From Xestospongia muta (taxonomy: Eukaryota > Porifera > Demospongiae > Haplosclerida > Petrosiidae): 64,000 bases of DNA. Each line of letters opens with the position of its first letter. The first letter of the stretch is position 1. This document shows, piece by piece, positions 1-13,330 of the stretch. The translations under genes and the position numbers were made by a program. A model generated the notes under the pieces. The model did not search any database and was not told the DNA's origin. It was given only the letters and a program-made list of their open reading frames with translations. The stretch covers positions 3,482,038-3,546,037 of the forward strand of contig OY848923.1 of assembly GCA_963693285.1 (NCBI GenBank). Reading direction: 5' to 3'.

Positions 1-2754
1 GTATCAGAGAGCCAGGAGACAGGGGACTTGAACCCCACCAATTTTTAAGTGGGGGCTCAACCCCCCTTTATTTAAGCATATATCAACGAGTAATTCATGA
101 ATTCATGGAGTTAATTGTTCACATTCTTTGTATTCCTTGTATGGTGTAACGCTGAGACTACACCTACTTATTTGTGGTTTTGTAGGATGCATTTAACACT
201 CAGACTAATTAGCACCTTACCACACTGTAAGTCCTACCCACATGCTGTTATACTTGCAACATGTTTACATAACTCACCCTTCGTGAATGTTGAGCCCCCC
301 CTCCAGTTTTAATGTGCTGTCTTGGCCACTGAGTATGTAGTAACACCCTAACATTTATATATCTTTATGGCTACTAGACATAGCTTTGAGGTAATGCCTA
401 ATGACTGAATGTTTCCTTATCACACAACAATTTCTGGTGTAAGCAACTGTTTCTATCATCCTCTATTATGATGTGTCTTGATGGAGTTGTCTCAGTTGTA
501 GTACACTATATTCCATGCACAAACAACACCATGGACTCATATGATTACCACCATACCACAATGATAAAAAAACCTGACACTTATGATTCTGTTGGTGGTT
601 GAAATACTTTATCTGGAAATTACAACAACTCCAGAATATCTCTAGCTTTCTGACTCGAGCTCTCAAAGTTTTAACATGAATATATGTTCTATTTGTGAGT
701 ACCCAGTTTGGATACAAAGGGCAAGAACAAGACCATGAGGCTATTTTCACAAGCGTACCTCATAAAAAGAGATCGATCTATAGAATTTGAATACGTGATG
801 GTCTTTCTAAGAATTCATTTGACCAACTCTCAGATCATATATTTGCCCAATTTCTTGATTAGATAGACTAGAAATCTCCTGCATGCAAGGCATGAAATTT
901 GAATTATTCTCCCTTAAATTATCTAGCTATAAACCAAACCCTGTTCATTCACTTCCCTCACACTCTAGCTATGTAGTGGCTCAATCTTCTATTTGTGATC
1001 AGATCCACATTCTGTTATAGGAAAAAACAAGCCCACACTATAACCTCCACACAAGTTTGTTCGAAGCTCTAGGGTCAACTAAGACATTAAACTTAATGTT
1101 TTCATATTCAATATTAATGAGTGTCCACAAGGGACCACAAAGATAAATCAAACAATTTTTGTTATCAAACTGTATCTACCAACATGAAAACTTCATTGTT
1201 TTCTTTTAAAAAAACACAGTGGCTTAAATAACTCTGGTTTCACAGGCAATCCTGTAAATAGAATACTCAATATATAATCTATTAAAATGCTAGAAGCCTA
1301 TTTCTTAAAATTAGTGAAATTCATCTGATTGCAGTAGCATAGTCTTCGAGTGTCATTTAAAATAGCTATCCACAACTTTTCAATTGTGAGATTAAATTCC
1401 TGATTTTCAAGTTTAGTGAAGACATATAAATCACATATGGTGGTGGTATCCTAGTTTGACTTAGAATTAATTTCATTAACTCTAAAATATTGATCACTCA
1501 AGTATGGTTATCTTTATTTTATCTTCTCCCTTGTTCCCCTTCCACACAGACTAGATTCATTTAGTTCATATTTAGGGGCCTCTGTATTTCTTATTTTATT
1601 TTGATAAGGAACTTTATAATAATTCTCAATATTTATAGTCATTCAACCAGTTTTTTAAGAACTAGATTGGACTCATTTATTTCCCTTGAACAAACTTACT
1701 GTAACAGACTCTACTTATGTTCATCATATAGTAAGATAATTGATTGAAATGCTTTGTATTCTGAACTGGAGCCAACAATTTTTAGCTATTATGGAAAATT
1801 AAATTCCAAGAAATATTTTATCCAATTGGAAGATCTACATTGGTTGCCTGAAAAATTAAATAATGATATGAAGAAGAGGAAACTATATTTTAAAATGGAA
1901 TTTTCTTACTAAATAATAGATGAAAGTAAAATGCATCACGCAATGATGGATGGATATTTTTTGAACATTGAAAACCGAAGGTGTTCTGGTGTCTCTGCTA
2001 TATCTGTACATTAAGTAATGATTATGGATCTGAAGATGCAACTAATACCTCCGATGCTCATTTTTATTTCTTTAGTTACTTCAATTTTAAAGATATTATT
2101 AAATAGGTATTAAAGGACTTAGTACCAGTACCTCTAAGGAACTGTTCAGAAGAGATTGTTTGTAAGAATATAAAGTGTGTGAAGCAGCTATTATTAAATA
2201 TTAACAAAGTCCAATGGGCCAGATAGCTCATCTGTAAGATGACAGACGACTTTACAGAGTAGTGATTCAAGGCTTGGTTGGCATCAAAAACTGCACGATA
2301 TATAAAACTTCATGGTAAAATACGTATAAGGAGGTAAAAAAACCAATGAGAAGCCTCTAATTCATTGACTGGACTAGACCAACAGGCCATGATAAACTAG
2401 CAATCTATAGCTTGGTTGAACGCTTCTGAGACTAGGCTTAGCGGATAGGGATCAGTTTAATGACAATGAGCTTATTTGGAAGCTACAAATATAATTATGT
2501 ACGGTTCAGATCAGGTTAGGTCCTCTCAGTGAATTAGAAACTGACTGCTAACAATGGAAAATTACGAGAGTCGTAATGACTACGATCAGCCAGGCCAATA
2601 TTTTAACCACACCTCTAAGATGAAACGTCGTTTATACTAATAAAACTTGGGCGTGTCTATTTAATTAATATTAATATTAATTAAAATCAACGTATCGTTC
2701 AGGCAAAAACACCTCCCCAAAATGGAAATTTACCAAAACGTAATATGTAATAAA

Positions 2755-3511
2755 TTAGCACACACACACACAAACTATATATATGATACATGAATATATA
2801 TATATGTATATATTAGATATACCTCTGAGAAGATTTTTCAAAGTTTGAAGGAATTGATGTGTAACAAATTGTGTAGCATTTGATATCCATCCATCCACAG
2901 TGGACAAGAAACTATCAGTTACCTGTCTGCTACATGTAGATGCTGTTTGAAGAACCTATAGTGATATGTTATCTTCAATGATATTATACAGATTTTATTG
3001 AATTCAAACCTGTTGAATTGCCTGTTCATTCCAGAAGTCACTAAAGTTAAAGACTTCAAAGGCAAGGCAATTTAAGTTAGTGTAACTCAAAAGAATATCA
3101 ACACAGAATCCATTGTCAATATAACAGGATTGATGACTATTGAAACCAATTTCTTCTAATTGGCTGCATGTTCCATTTGATTTGTAGACATTGCTGTTCA
3201 AAATGGCTTTCATAAGACAACTTTTTACATTACCAAACAACATTTGACCCTGTATGACATTAATTATAATTTATATATAAAACACTAAATATACTTACAG
3301 CAGAAGTGAAACAACTTTGTTTATTCTTGAAACGGTGGCAGTATCTGTCACCATAGGCAAGAGGATATCCATTAGTACCACATTGAAATCTTTCCTCTAC
3401 ACATTCTGTATAGAAGTCACAGTTACCAGCATTAACTAAAGCTGTACAGTCCTGAGCTTTGACACTAAAAACTGCCAGCGAGAGTACCACTGCAAACACG
3501 AGTAGCGTCAT
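2755..3511 (-). CDS. Secreted cysteine-rich protein, stanniocalcin-like (copy 1)
   Basis: Three exons join in frame: 3511-3299, 3249-3010 and 2955-2755, giving about 217 residues. Introns are 49 and 54 nt, both phase 0, with donors GTAAGT and GTTTGA and AG acceptors. The first 19 or so residues are a clear signal peptide (hydrophobic run ending in a V-K-A-Q type cleavage site). The mature part has many cysteines; the order of Cys, Phe-Tyr and Gly-Tyr positions (for example CGTNGYPLAYG, then YCHRF, then SCLMKAIL) resembles invertebrate stanniocalcins, secreted glycoprotein hormone-like proteins. This is pattern memory, not a search. The C-terminus differs from copy 2: after the shared LLRG it reads on through TA and CA repeats for about 22 codons before TAA, which may be an artefact of repeat growth. 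Alternatives are another secreted Cys-rich family. Confidence 0.7.
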
Positions 3512-3729
3512 GCTGTAATAATGTAATGATGCTTGTCACTTGTTCGGATTTTAATATTATTGTATTCAGAATTTTGAAATATAAAATTATGTACGTTGTC
3601 AAAGAAAAATTTGACTGCTAGTGTTGACATTGTCACCAATGCTAATTAAACATTTAGTATTCCCCTTAGTCACACACGATGAACATAAAGTTGGGGTTGT
3701 GAAATGTATAACTGTAAAAATTGATCTAT

Positions 3730-4075
3730 AGAAATTATATATCACTGTTAAAATAGATTGGTCAAAGTAACTAATATATTGCTATAGAGGTTGCATATAG
3801 CAAACTTATTATGATGCTAGAAAGTAAATATAACACGATTTTAATATTGATTAATGTACTTGTTTATATAGCTACATAAACAATAATCAATTAATAATAA
3901 GTAAACTTAGAAAGTAAACATAGAAACTAAACATACACTGTTTGGTTATTAATTAGCAATCAAAATTTGTTTTTTTTTTGTTTACTTTTTCTAGTCTGCT
4001 ACATGCAACCTTTATAACAATATATTCATTAAATCAACCAATCAGTTTTTACAGTGATATATAGCATTCAAAAGC
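3730..4075. repeat. Inverted-repeat (foldback) element upstream of the stanniocalcin-like gene
   Basis: The left arm near 3734-3800 (ATATATCACTGTTAAAATAG, then TTGGTC and GGTTGCATATAG) returns as its reverse complement near 4003-4068 with modest divergence. The element is shared by copy A' at about 58888-59220, so it inserted before the segmental duplication. No coding capacity is visible. Confidence 0.55.
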
Positions 4076-4399
4076 AGCACTGTTGTAGATATCTCAAGTC
4101 TTTGTTTTGATAACTGATATATATCATGTGTATGCGTGCTGATTATATAATATATATATGGTATTAATATATTATAATATTTTGGTGTATAGGGGATCCA
4201 TGTAACACATGAATCAAGTAAACAATTAATCTATTCTAACAGTAATGTATATTTATTATTGATTATATGTTATTGTCTTTTGGACTTATTTCTTGTAACA
4301 ATATCACGTTCAAAACAAATGTTAATATTACATATCTTACTTTAGATAGCTTTTTGTCTGCATTCATCTTCTCACTTTCTTATTCTAATTTTAATATAG

Positions 4400-7170
4400 T
4401 AGTAATAGTTTTGCAATAATTGACATGATGTAGTATACTGTATTAATTTAAGTTATAGTTATAGTTTTGGTAATGACTTTCAGATAATCTCGAATATCAG
4501 TATTAGTATTTTTACCAAAAAGATATTGCTTTAATATTTGCTTTGATTTCTTTATTAGTAATAGTATTAGTACCATTAGCTATATTGATATGACAACAGA
4601 TGTTTTGTAGATGTTTGAATATGCATCACATTCCCATAGGCAAATGTTTTTGTACTACATTTTAAAAGCATTGATTTATAATGTTCATTAAGTTATAAAT
4701 TAAAATGAATATGTGTCATCTATTCAGTGTATCACACTTTAAAAATTGAGTGGTTGATTTAACTAATACATGATTATACAGGTTGCGTATTCAAAATTAA
4801 ACATAATACTACTTTGATTACTAATATTATGAAATTGATGTTTATGTAGCTACATAATCGTAATAAAAACAGTGTTATGTTTACTTTTTTGACAAAAATA
4901 AGTTTGCAATTGTAACATGTATAACCAACTAATGGTTAAACCAACAATCAGTTCATATACTTAAATAAAAATGTTCTCATGTACCTAGTATGTCCAATTG
5001 TAAATTTCATAGTGACAGTCTTTTCACAATAACATGCAAAGCATTATTTAAAACAGTTACTATTTTTTGGCCAAATTTTTAAACCAACTTTCTTTTCCAT
5101 TACAAAATCAATGAAATAATCATGCTTGAAAGCAGCTTGACTCAGCTCTGACAATGAGTTCCTCAATTGAGGGAGCCTATGCTCTCTACATAATAACTTT
5201 CAATTAAATAGGGTCATATTGTAGACAGAGTCTAGTGGCTATGCTAATCCTTTGTGAAATAAAGGAGGTATATCATGTAGTTTGTGTATGTTCACAGTAG
5301 AGAATACACCTCAAAATTTAACCAAACAAATGTATGATGCTACAGTTTGTGCATGCCACTCCTTTGAGGAAACTACCATTGATGACAGAATGTTTGTTAC
5401 CATTGCTAGTAGTTCTCAATAGCTAAGTGTAAGAACAAATTTATGTGACAAAATGTTGTACTGCTTCATGACATCAATGTACATCATTAACATATGTGAT
5501 GATGTCTTTTCTGATAAACTAGTAGTAATATCAGCGAACCATTTGTTACTATGGGATGTACCATTGTCAGTAGTTTGTATTGACATATAGTTCACTTGAT
5601 GCTGTTATAGTAAAGAACTCTCTTTGGGCACCATTGACTCTGAGATTAGTGGTGTTATTGAGATTAATATTTTGTTGAATGTGTATCAAATTAAGAGGGC
5701 AGCAAAGGAAAACACAACAAAGACATTTACAACTTTAATTTGTTTGATCTCAACAATTTAATGACTTCTCAAAGAAGGTTCCTAAATACATATAGATTTT
5801 GTTATCATATCACAGGAAGTAATCTTGTAATAAATATTTCAGTGTGTATGAGTGCTAAATTAATACTATTCCTCAGAAACTATATATGATTATGTACAGT
5901 CATGTATTAAAAATTGGAACAATGTTCCAAGTTTGAGACATTTAAATGGTATTGACTACAGACTAAAGAATTAGAAACAAACGTACACAAACATTCAGTT
6001 GATAGAAGTGATGAATGAGGTAAACTTCTTAATAATTTTATCATGTGGTAATATTATGTTCATGTCTTCCTGATAAACCACCAATATAATATATTGTCCT
6101 ATTAATCCTTGTGATCATCAAACTTGATTTATTTTCCTGATACTCAATCTACACTTGACAACTGTGGACAATGTAAAGTAAAGACTATAGTCAATGGAAC
6201 TGATCAGTGTAGTAAGTTATGAAACAGCATTAAAAATGTAATTATTCAATTCAATTTTAATTTTGTACCTTTAAACAGGATCCTGTACTGTACATACATA
6301 TATATGGTGCTATCTCAAATCATGTGGATTTACAAGCTTCTACATGACATTACATGAAATTGAATTCATTAGCTGTGTAACCTTTCCTATAAACAAGGAT
6401 ATGCCTGTTCAGCAGAACTAGTAGGCCTATTCTAGTTACAATGATAGTTTATGCTACATACTATATATATACTACAAATTCTTAAGTTTTGCATCCAAAT
6501 TTTAGAAGGTGTTTTAATTATAAACATTATAATATTTATCATGATCATATATATAGATTGTTAATAAATCAAATAACAAATGTTTAATTTGTATCCTAAA
6601 CCATCTTACTGTGTGTACCTTGTGCTGTAGAACCTTGTAATTGTTCATGACCACTAACTGAAAGTTGTAATTGTCTTTTTTGTGAATGTAAACTTTTGTC
6701 TTGACAATATTTCAGTATAACAGTAGATGATAATTCATGTATTTATATATGACACATTTGTATTTAATTTAAATTGTAATAATGATAGTCTAGTCTATCA
6801 ACAAATTTGTACTAGTCCAGCAACATGTTCTAAACCTGATGTATATTGTGATGACAATGTGGCTGTCCACCATCAGGAGAATGGATTAATGAACCAATAA
6901 TTGTTTGGTCCATCCTAACCATTGTCCAAGTACAGTTATATTATTCATCATTATTATTAACTTGCAGGAGTAAATCCAACCTCCATTTACTGGTCCATAG
7001 TACTGGTCTGTAGTACTTTCCCATAATACCTTTATAATGCTACTAACCAAAAATGTAAAATATTTATTAATGGAGGTTGCAATGCCAATAATAATGATTT
7101 TAGCACACTACATGAATATCAACAACAATTCTCAACTCAGTCAAATCAAGCAAAATTTACAGGCTTATGT
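4400..7170. other. Gene-free stretch
   Basis: Apart from the inverted-repeat relative at 4725-4955 I see no exon-like reading frame, RNA gene or recognisable repeat here. Stops are frequent in all frames and the composition is strongly AT-rich. Confidence 0.5.
4725..4955. repeat. Diverged relative of the 3730-4075 inverted-repeat element
   Basis: The two ends share the same TGATTTAACTAAT, GGTTGC and TTAAACATAA segments as the neighbouring foldback element, again in inverted order (GTTTACTTTTTTGAC and GGTTTAACC on the right). The match is weaker, so this is a tentative call. Confidence 0.35.
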
Positions 7171-7292
7171 TTCTAACAATTGGTAATAATATTATAGTTG
7201 TATTATTTTACTGATTATTGTATTATGACCAATTATCTAACTACTACTATGATAAAAGTATAATTATGAGTGTTCTGTTTATTCTCCTTTAG

Positions 7293-10200
7293 GTCAATGG
7301 ATTATACCTGAGATCACTGGACAGTGTATGCCACCTAAAGGTCACTTTGTTATGGAAGCATTAAACAATACAAGAGCAATTATCTTTGGTGATGCAGTTG
7401 AAGGCATAGCATCTAATACTCTTTTTATTTTCGATATCATCAATCATACAGTGGTATGTTATATTATCATTCATAAAGTGACTGATAACATGTTATATAA
7501 TGAGTGTTAGTTGAGTTTATTTGTCTATCTAGCACTGGCAGACTATATCTAAACCTGACCCAGTAGTAAAGTGGCCAGAGGAAAGAGGAACTCATGCTAC
7601 CAGTATTATCACAGGATCAATATCTCCTATACTAGTAATAATAGGTGGACAGGATAAGCACAACAAAACAATAAAGGACTGTTGGATATTTCATATTAAT
7701 AAAAAGTCATGGATAATGGTATGTCATTGATACTATGCCATATAACCTGTAAGTTAATGATAATTGCTAACCATTATCCATATATTTTGAAGTACAATAA
7801 AAAATCAAGCTGGGTCTAGCTCCACCTATGCAGCAATGTTATGACCTTCTTTCTTGTTATTATCCCATTTACATTGTAATAACAATAAACATAGCAAAGT
7901 TTTTATTATTATTTTTACATAAAAACGTATATTTTCACATGACATATCCACTTTTAGAAACCTTATTTCAAGAGCTTTTAGCAATGTAAGTAGTCGTTTG
8001 TGTACAGCTTGGAAATTTTCTCTGTGAGTGAAGCCATGTTCATTAGTTATAATTGCTTTCATGAGGAAAAAAGGGCAAGTGGTCAGCTTGAGTTTCTTAT
8101 AAATCATAGTAATGCTTCGTTGTTCACTATGGCTTCCCTACATAGTAGCCATACAAAATTACCTAAACACAAAAAGTAAATCTATATTTTTAGTTATGTT
8201 GGATGGCTTTCAGCAAAATTTATCACAGCTGTTGCAACAAAATATTATGCCCTTGATAATGTTGCCATTACTATTTTGGCCATATTTAAGATGTTTTTAC
8301 CACAATCCCTACTATATATTATTAATATTTTTTGAAATTTTTAAATACTTGATTCTAGCACTATGGATACACTAGGATATGTTGATATCTCTCTTGTATG
8401 GAGTTACTGTGTGTTAAATTAGAGATCATACAATTATTACATTTTCTTTCTGGATAATTAGAGTGTATCTGGTATTACTCTAAAAAACTCTGTCAAGTAG
8501 AAGTATCAAGTTTAAGTGTACTGTAACTTGTCTATATAAACATTTAAATCTTGTAATGATATTTATGTCTATACATCCTACAGATTAATCTACCTGACTC
8601 TGTCACTGAGAGATGTCTCCACTCTCTATCAATATTTATCATGGGACCACATTGTATATGGTTAATAGTTATAGGAGGTCATGTAAAGCTCAATGAAGTA
8701 AACATCATAGACCCCAATTTAATCATGTTAATAGAACTAGGTAAGAACGTCAATAAACACAATATACATATCACGTTACATGTAAATATACATGTTACAT
8801 GTAGTATGTAATACATATACTGTTATGTAATAATTGACCTTGTTATGTACTACATAGTATAGTCTTATTACTATCATATATGTTATACTAGTGGTACTAC
8901 ATTGTATATTGATAATTAGTACTGTTGTTTTTTTTATATAGTCCTTAATGGTGGTCAATGGTCAGTAGGGTTTGTACTAGACTCTAATGCACTAAGTGTT
9001 ATCAAGGCAGTATATGATGAGAGAAGACCTCAGAAGAAATCAGAAAAAGATGACAAGAAAGAAAGTTCACAAGAGAAAGAGCTTAAATCTAACTATCAAC
9101 TGCTAGTTGCACAGGAAACCATAAAACTGCTTCAAGAGAGACTGTTAGACATGGAATTTCAACAAGGTAGGATGAATTAATGAATACCACTTATGGACTA
9201 ATCAAAGGATGGCCAGTTGAATGGAATGAAAGGATGGATGGTCAGTTTTACAGAAAGATACATAGAATGGAACAGTGGATTAATGAGCGAACGAAAGAAT
9301 GTATGACTTAATTAAATAGATAAAAATAAGTATAGTTAAGTCACGTTCATGTATTGAACAAAGTAAATGTGTTTCATTATAAGTGTTCTGATTTAATTAA
9401 CTATAGTACAAGAGAAGAACAACTATGCTGAACTCACTTCCAAACTTCACAAGAGTGATGAGATCATAGCAACACTACAAAAACAACTAGAAAAATCTAA
9501 TCAACAGAGTGAGTGCAATTTATATGTATGTACACGTATGCACATAGGGTCAATGGATAGAAGTATGCATAGTTTATGAATAATGGAGTGATGTATTGAC
9601 TGATTGATGGATGAATTTTTATTGTCTTATTTCAATCATTTCATTAGATATAGTTTCAAGTACAAGTGATCATCATGACTTGCAACAACTACATGATCTA
9701 GTACAAGAGAAGGAAAGCTATATAGCTCAAATAAATTGTAGACTACTTATTGCCTTAAAAGATAAAAAAGATGCGCTACAACGACTAAAGATGGTCAGTC
9801 ATCAACTACTCTCACTCAGGAGTTCTCAAAAGACTACAGGTACTAGTTAATAGTGTAATTGACTGCTCATCATTTTACATCAGATGTTGTCAGTTATCTT
9901 CCCAAACTGGCAGTTGTTCTACAACCAGTACAAGAATATTGGGAACAACTGGGTCTTCAACTTAATATAGATCAGTCTGTACTGACTGATATTAGAAGTA
10001 ACGGAGATTCTACAGAACAGGTGAGGTACATGTTAAAGAAATGGTCTCTAAAAAGAGGTTCATTGACACAACTTGAACAAGCCCTTCTTCATCTTGACAT
10101 GAAACATGTCATTTCTGGTAAGATTTAAAATTGATATACATGTACTACATGAATTGATAGATAGATTGAATAAACATAGAACAGACAAATGAATGGATGG

Positions 10201-12337
10201 ATGGATGAATATGTATGTAGCTTATTGTATCTCCTTAGTAATAGCAAAGAGATACATTAAACACAATAACTCTCTATATATGATTTGAACACAGATATGA
10301 CTTTCATTAGGCATATTTGATCTTCAAGAGAAGGTACAAGTCTCTACTGACTTCAGTGATAAGTCTATCCAATGTGACTATTGGAATTACACTAACATAT
10401 CAGGTAACCTATACCTATCATATGTAGTACTTTACTAATGTACTGTTAATGTTGTATAGACTCATTTGAAGGAATGGTGACAGTAGGAAAGAAGCTCTGT
10501 CTCTACAATGCTCATACTGAACATGAGTTAATATTGGAACAATGTGAGTTAAGACTTTTCATCCCTGAAGAGGTCATCACACCAATAGAGTCTATATATG
10601 AAATAGCTGCTCGAGATTTATGGGGTTTGGGCAAATTTGAGTTCCCAGAAGGTAGTACACTTATCAGTGGTGTGTGCTATATATCAATATCCAGTTCCTC
10701 TGAGCTCAACAAGCCAGTTACCGTTGAGTTAATCCATTGTGCTCATATTACTGATGAAAGACAGAGATGATATCTAAGTTTTGTTTCTGCTAAGTCAGGT
10801 CCACCCTTTAAGTTTGAATACTTACCAGGAGGATCATTCTCATCTGAGTCTCAATATGGCATTATATCTCTCAAGCAGTTCTCTTTACTAGCTATAGTAC
10901 TTGTTATTAGTAGTGCAGCTGCTGCAGTTGGTGGTGTTGCTTTAGATGGTGTAAGAGGGATATGTGCTGGTGGTGTTATAGGTTTAGCTGCAGCAGCTAT
11001 AGGACATCATTTTGAAGAAAGTCATGGTAAGAAATAAATAGATTACTTTTAAATATTTGTTAATACAATCAGGTGATATCAAGCCTCCTAACTGTTATTA
11101 CCAAGCATATGTCTTCTATAAATGTATTGATACTACATCATGGACTATGAATTTTGTCATTACTCAAGATTCTATTTACTCCAAGGTAATGAAAGCCTAA
11201 GCCATTTATACATACCATTCAAGAATTGACATCTAATGATCATGATGACTTTGGAATAAAACATTCAAACTTTAGATTTCATTTTGCCACGAAGTCATCA
11301 AGTGAGCAGGATCAAATAGCAGAAAGAGCAGGTAATAAAGAAACTACACTGAAACTCACAGGATTCCCTGGTGACAAGTCATGGTCAAAGGTTGGATATT
11401 ACAACCTCTCCATATACCCCCATTGGTAAGTTGATCAGTAATGCTGAATAAACATTAACAAATGATGATGATTAACAAATGATGTATGTAGCTATCTAAA
11501 GTATATACTATAGAAACAATAGTGACAAAAGAGTCATAGCATTATGAAGAATTATACCTTTATTTAGATCAACAGGAGTAATGTTGATGACTTTCATGCT
11601 TCTAAGAGTGCCAATCCTCCTTATATTCCTGTACTAATAGTTGCTGATCCTAATTCTAGTAACTTTAAAGAACAGTTGCAATATCCTTTAAATATTGAAG
11701 AGATTGTAGTCACTACTGCTGATGACAGTCAACCTAAAATTGTCCTATATAGAACATATACTCACAGTAAGTCTAATTTTCTGGAATAGTAATGTACTCA
11801 GTTTTTGTATACATAAGTAAGTAGGGTGGGATTTGTTTATATCATAGCACTTCTTTTCATGCAGGCTCATCTGCTACTCATATAGAAATATCAGATAGAA
11901 TTTCACAATCAACATCAGGTTTGTTAAGATAACGTACATGTATAATTGAAAATATACACCTTTTATTTAATTTGCTTATGACAGATTTATTACTTGTGTG
12001 TTTATTCCATGCATAGCACTTGAAAAATAATCAAAATACATCAGAGATATTTCAATCTCACAGTGCTGATCTTATTACATTTATTGCCTCTGATCTCAAA
12101 AGAATAACTGACAGACTGTTTGCTGGGAACATAATAGGTCAAGCTATAGAACAGTTTACAACCTTGGGAAGTGAGAGTAATTACTTTAAAGCTAGAAAAG
12201 TAGTCTATGAACTATATAGTCAATTACAAGCTCAGAGGAATCCAAAGCAATATCTCTCTAAGATTTGTGATGTACTTTTAAAACAAAATGATCAACAACT
12301 AAAAGACATCGCCAACAGTATCATTGCTAAGTTATAA
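7293..12337 (+). pseudogene. K1: decayed kelch/coiled-coil/death/ZU5/death-fold gene, 5' truncated
   Basis: Exons alignable with K2 start at 7293-7453 (kelch), then 7543, 8584, 8942 and 9408 (kelch end and coiled coil), 9649, 9886 (death domain), 10313, 10460 (ZU5 and Gly/Ala-rich segment), 11075, about 11225, 11569, 11866 and 12045-12337. The first two exons of K2 are missing: similarity begins inside intron 2 at about 7170. Breaks seen: a TGA at 10768-10770 inside the ZU5 domain where K2 has a sense codon; loss of the AG acceptor just before the exon near 11220; a 1-nt deletion near 11375 just before a W codon. The frame is otherwise mostly open, so decay is recent. The last exon encodes a helical death-fold-like domain (about 95 residues) different from the last domain of K2. 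An unusual but transcribed gene with altered splicing cannot be excluded. Confidence 0.8.
9182..9345. repeat. GGAT-type degenerate repeat in a K1 intron
   Basis: ATGGAT/GAATGA-like units fill the intron after the kelch-end exon, as in the matching K2 intron (38490-38945). Confidence 0.5.
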
Positions 12338-12349
12338 TTGCTATTTTAA

Positions 12350-13330
12350 TTTGATTTATACATTACTACTTCAGTATATTGTATCAATACTTTACTTATT
12401 ATGATATGTCTTAAAGTACATGTAGTATGTTTATAAAGTACACACACATTTCTATGTATTAAAAGTGATTTGTATTTGCTATTTTTTGGTAAATTTACTA
12501 TAATTATTTTTGTATTCAATGAAATGTTTTTGCAAAAAGGTGTTTAGTTTTCAACAAGTGCAAGACAATTTACATATTGTTTCAGTCACTCTACTTTGAG
12601 ACATTTACCACAGTCCAGATATTTTCAATGCAATGGGTGCAGAGTCTATGACTACTATATGTAACAATTGACTATCAATTTTAATTCAGAAGGGAAAATT
12701 GTTCTTTAGTAAGAGACCAATATACAAATTAATATTTAGTGTCCATTTGATTCTATAATATAACATATATATAGATACATATACATCTGTACATATAAAG
12801 TTTGGATCATCCTCTACTGCATACTTTCATTTCTGCAAAGTGCATTGGTCGAGTTAGTCACATGATTAATCATATAACTAGCTTTCATCTTCGTCAGCTG
12901 ATAACATATTGATAAGTTTAATTAACCATAAACTGATGTATAAATAATTCCAAGCAAAAATGTGAACAGTATTCAATCCACACTGAGGTCCAATTTTGTT
13001 ATAGCATGTATAGTAGCCACTCTTATTGCATTGATATGATTTGTATTAACACCACAAGGACCAAGGGTTTGAAGTAGATCTTTTAGTTTCTCTTAAAAGA
13101 GATTTGAATCACTGATCTGTTCTGGTAATGTAAGTTGTAACTCAAAGATCATTAATGTAATGAAGAAATCTTTACTAGCCTAGATAAATGTGATGTTTAC
13201 TAGTCTAGAGATTACTAGTAGTACTTATCCTAGGTCACTGTAGTAAATACTAATTTCCACTAGTCTAGAGTTTACTAATAGTGGTTATCCCATATCACTT
13301 ACAGTGCTTAGTAGTGGTAAAACTCCATCT
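12350..13330. other. 3' flank of K1, no gene seen
   Basis: AT-rich sequence. A short minus-strand frame near 12890-13010 (GPQCGLNTV, then a hydrophobic stretch) could be part of the fragments listed at 13330-14145 but cannot be joined to them. Confidence 0.3.

Larger units (their letters stand above)
1..4400. repeat. Segmental duplication, copy A
   Basis: This stretch aligns along its length with 55008-59541 (copy A'), including the same stanniocalcin-like gene, its introns and about 900 bp upstream of it. Similarity is highest around the gene (2830-3900 against 57980-59040) and lower with indels in 1-2700. A' carries a 164 bp insertion and other extra sequence near 56440-56780 that A lacks, and A carries extra sequence near 1500-1820. 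Similarity stops near 4400 in A and 59541 in A'. The left border of A may lie outside the window. I see no convincing coding exon in 1-2750: the short ORFs there are not alignable as protein between the two copies. Confidence 0.85.

Noticed and set aside
466..750. 94-codon minus-strand ORF in copy A
   Set aside because: The matching region in A' is broken and no domain or splice context supports it.
2757..2815. CA and TA simple repeats
   Set aside because: Ordinary microsatellites; mentioned only because they extend the frame of the copy 1 stanniocalcin-like gene.
7826..8375. ORFs in the K1 intron after kelch exon 4
   Set aside because: Lie in intron sequence that also occurs near 43840-44400 and 21240-21350; probably a dispersed repeat, no protein pattern.
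10768..10770. TGA in K1 read as selenocysteine
   Set aside because: K2 has an ordinary residue pair at this place, a downstream frameshift and a lost acceptor also exist, and no SECIS-like hairpin was evident.
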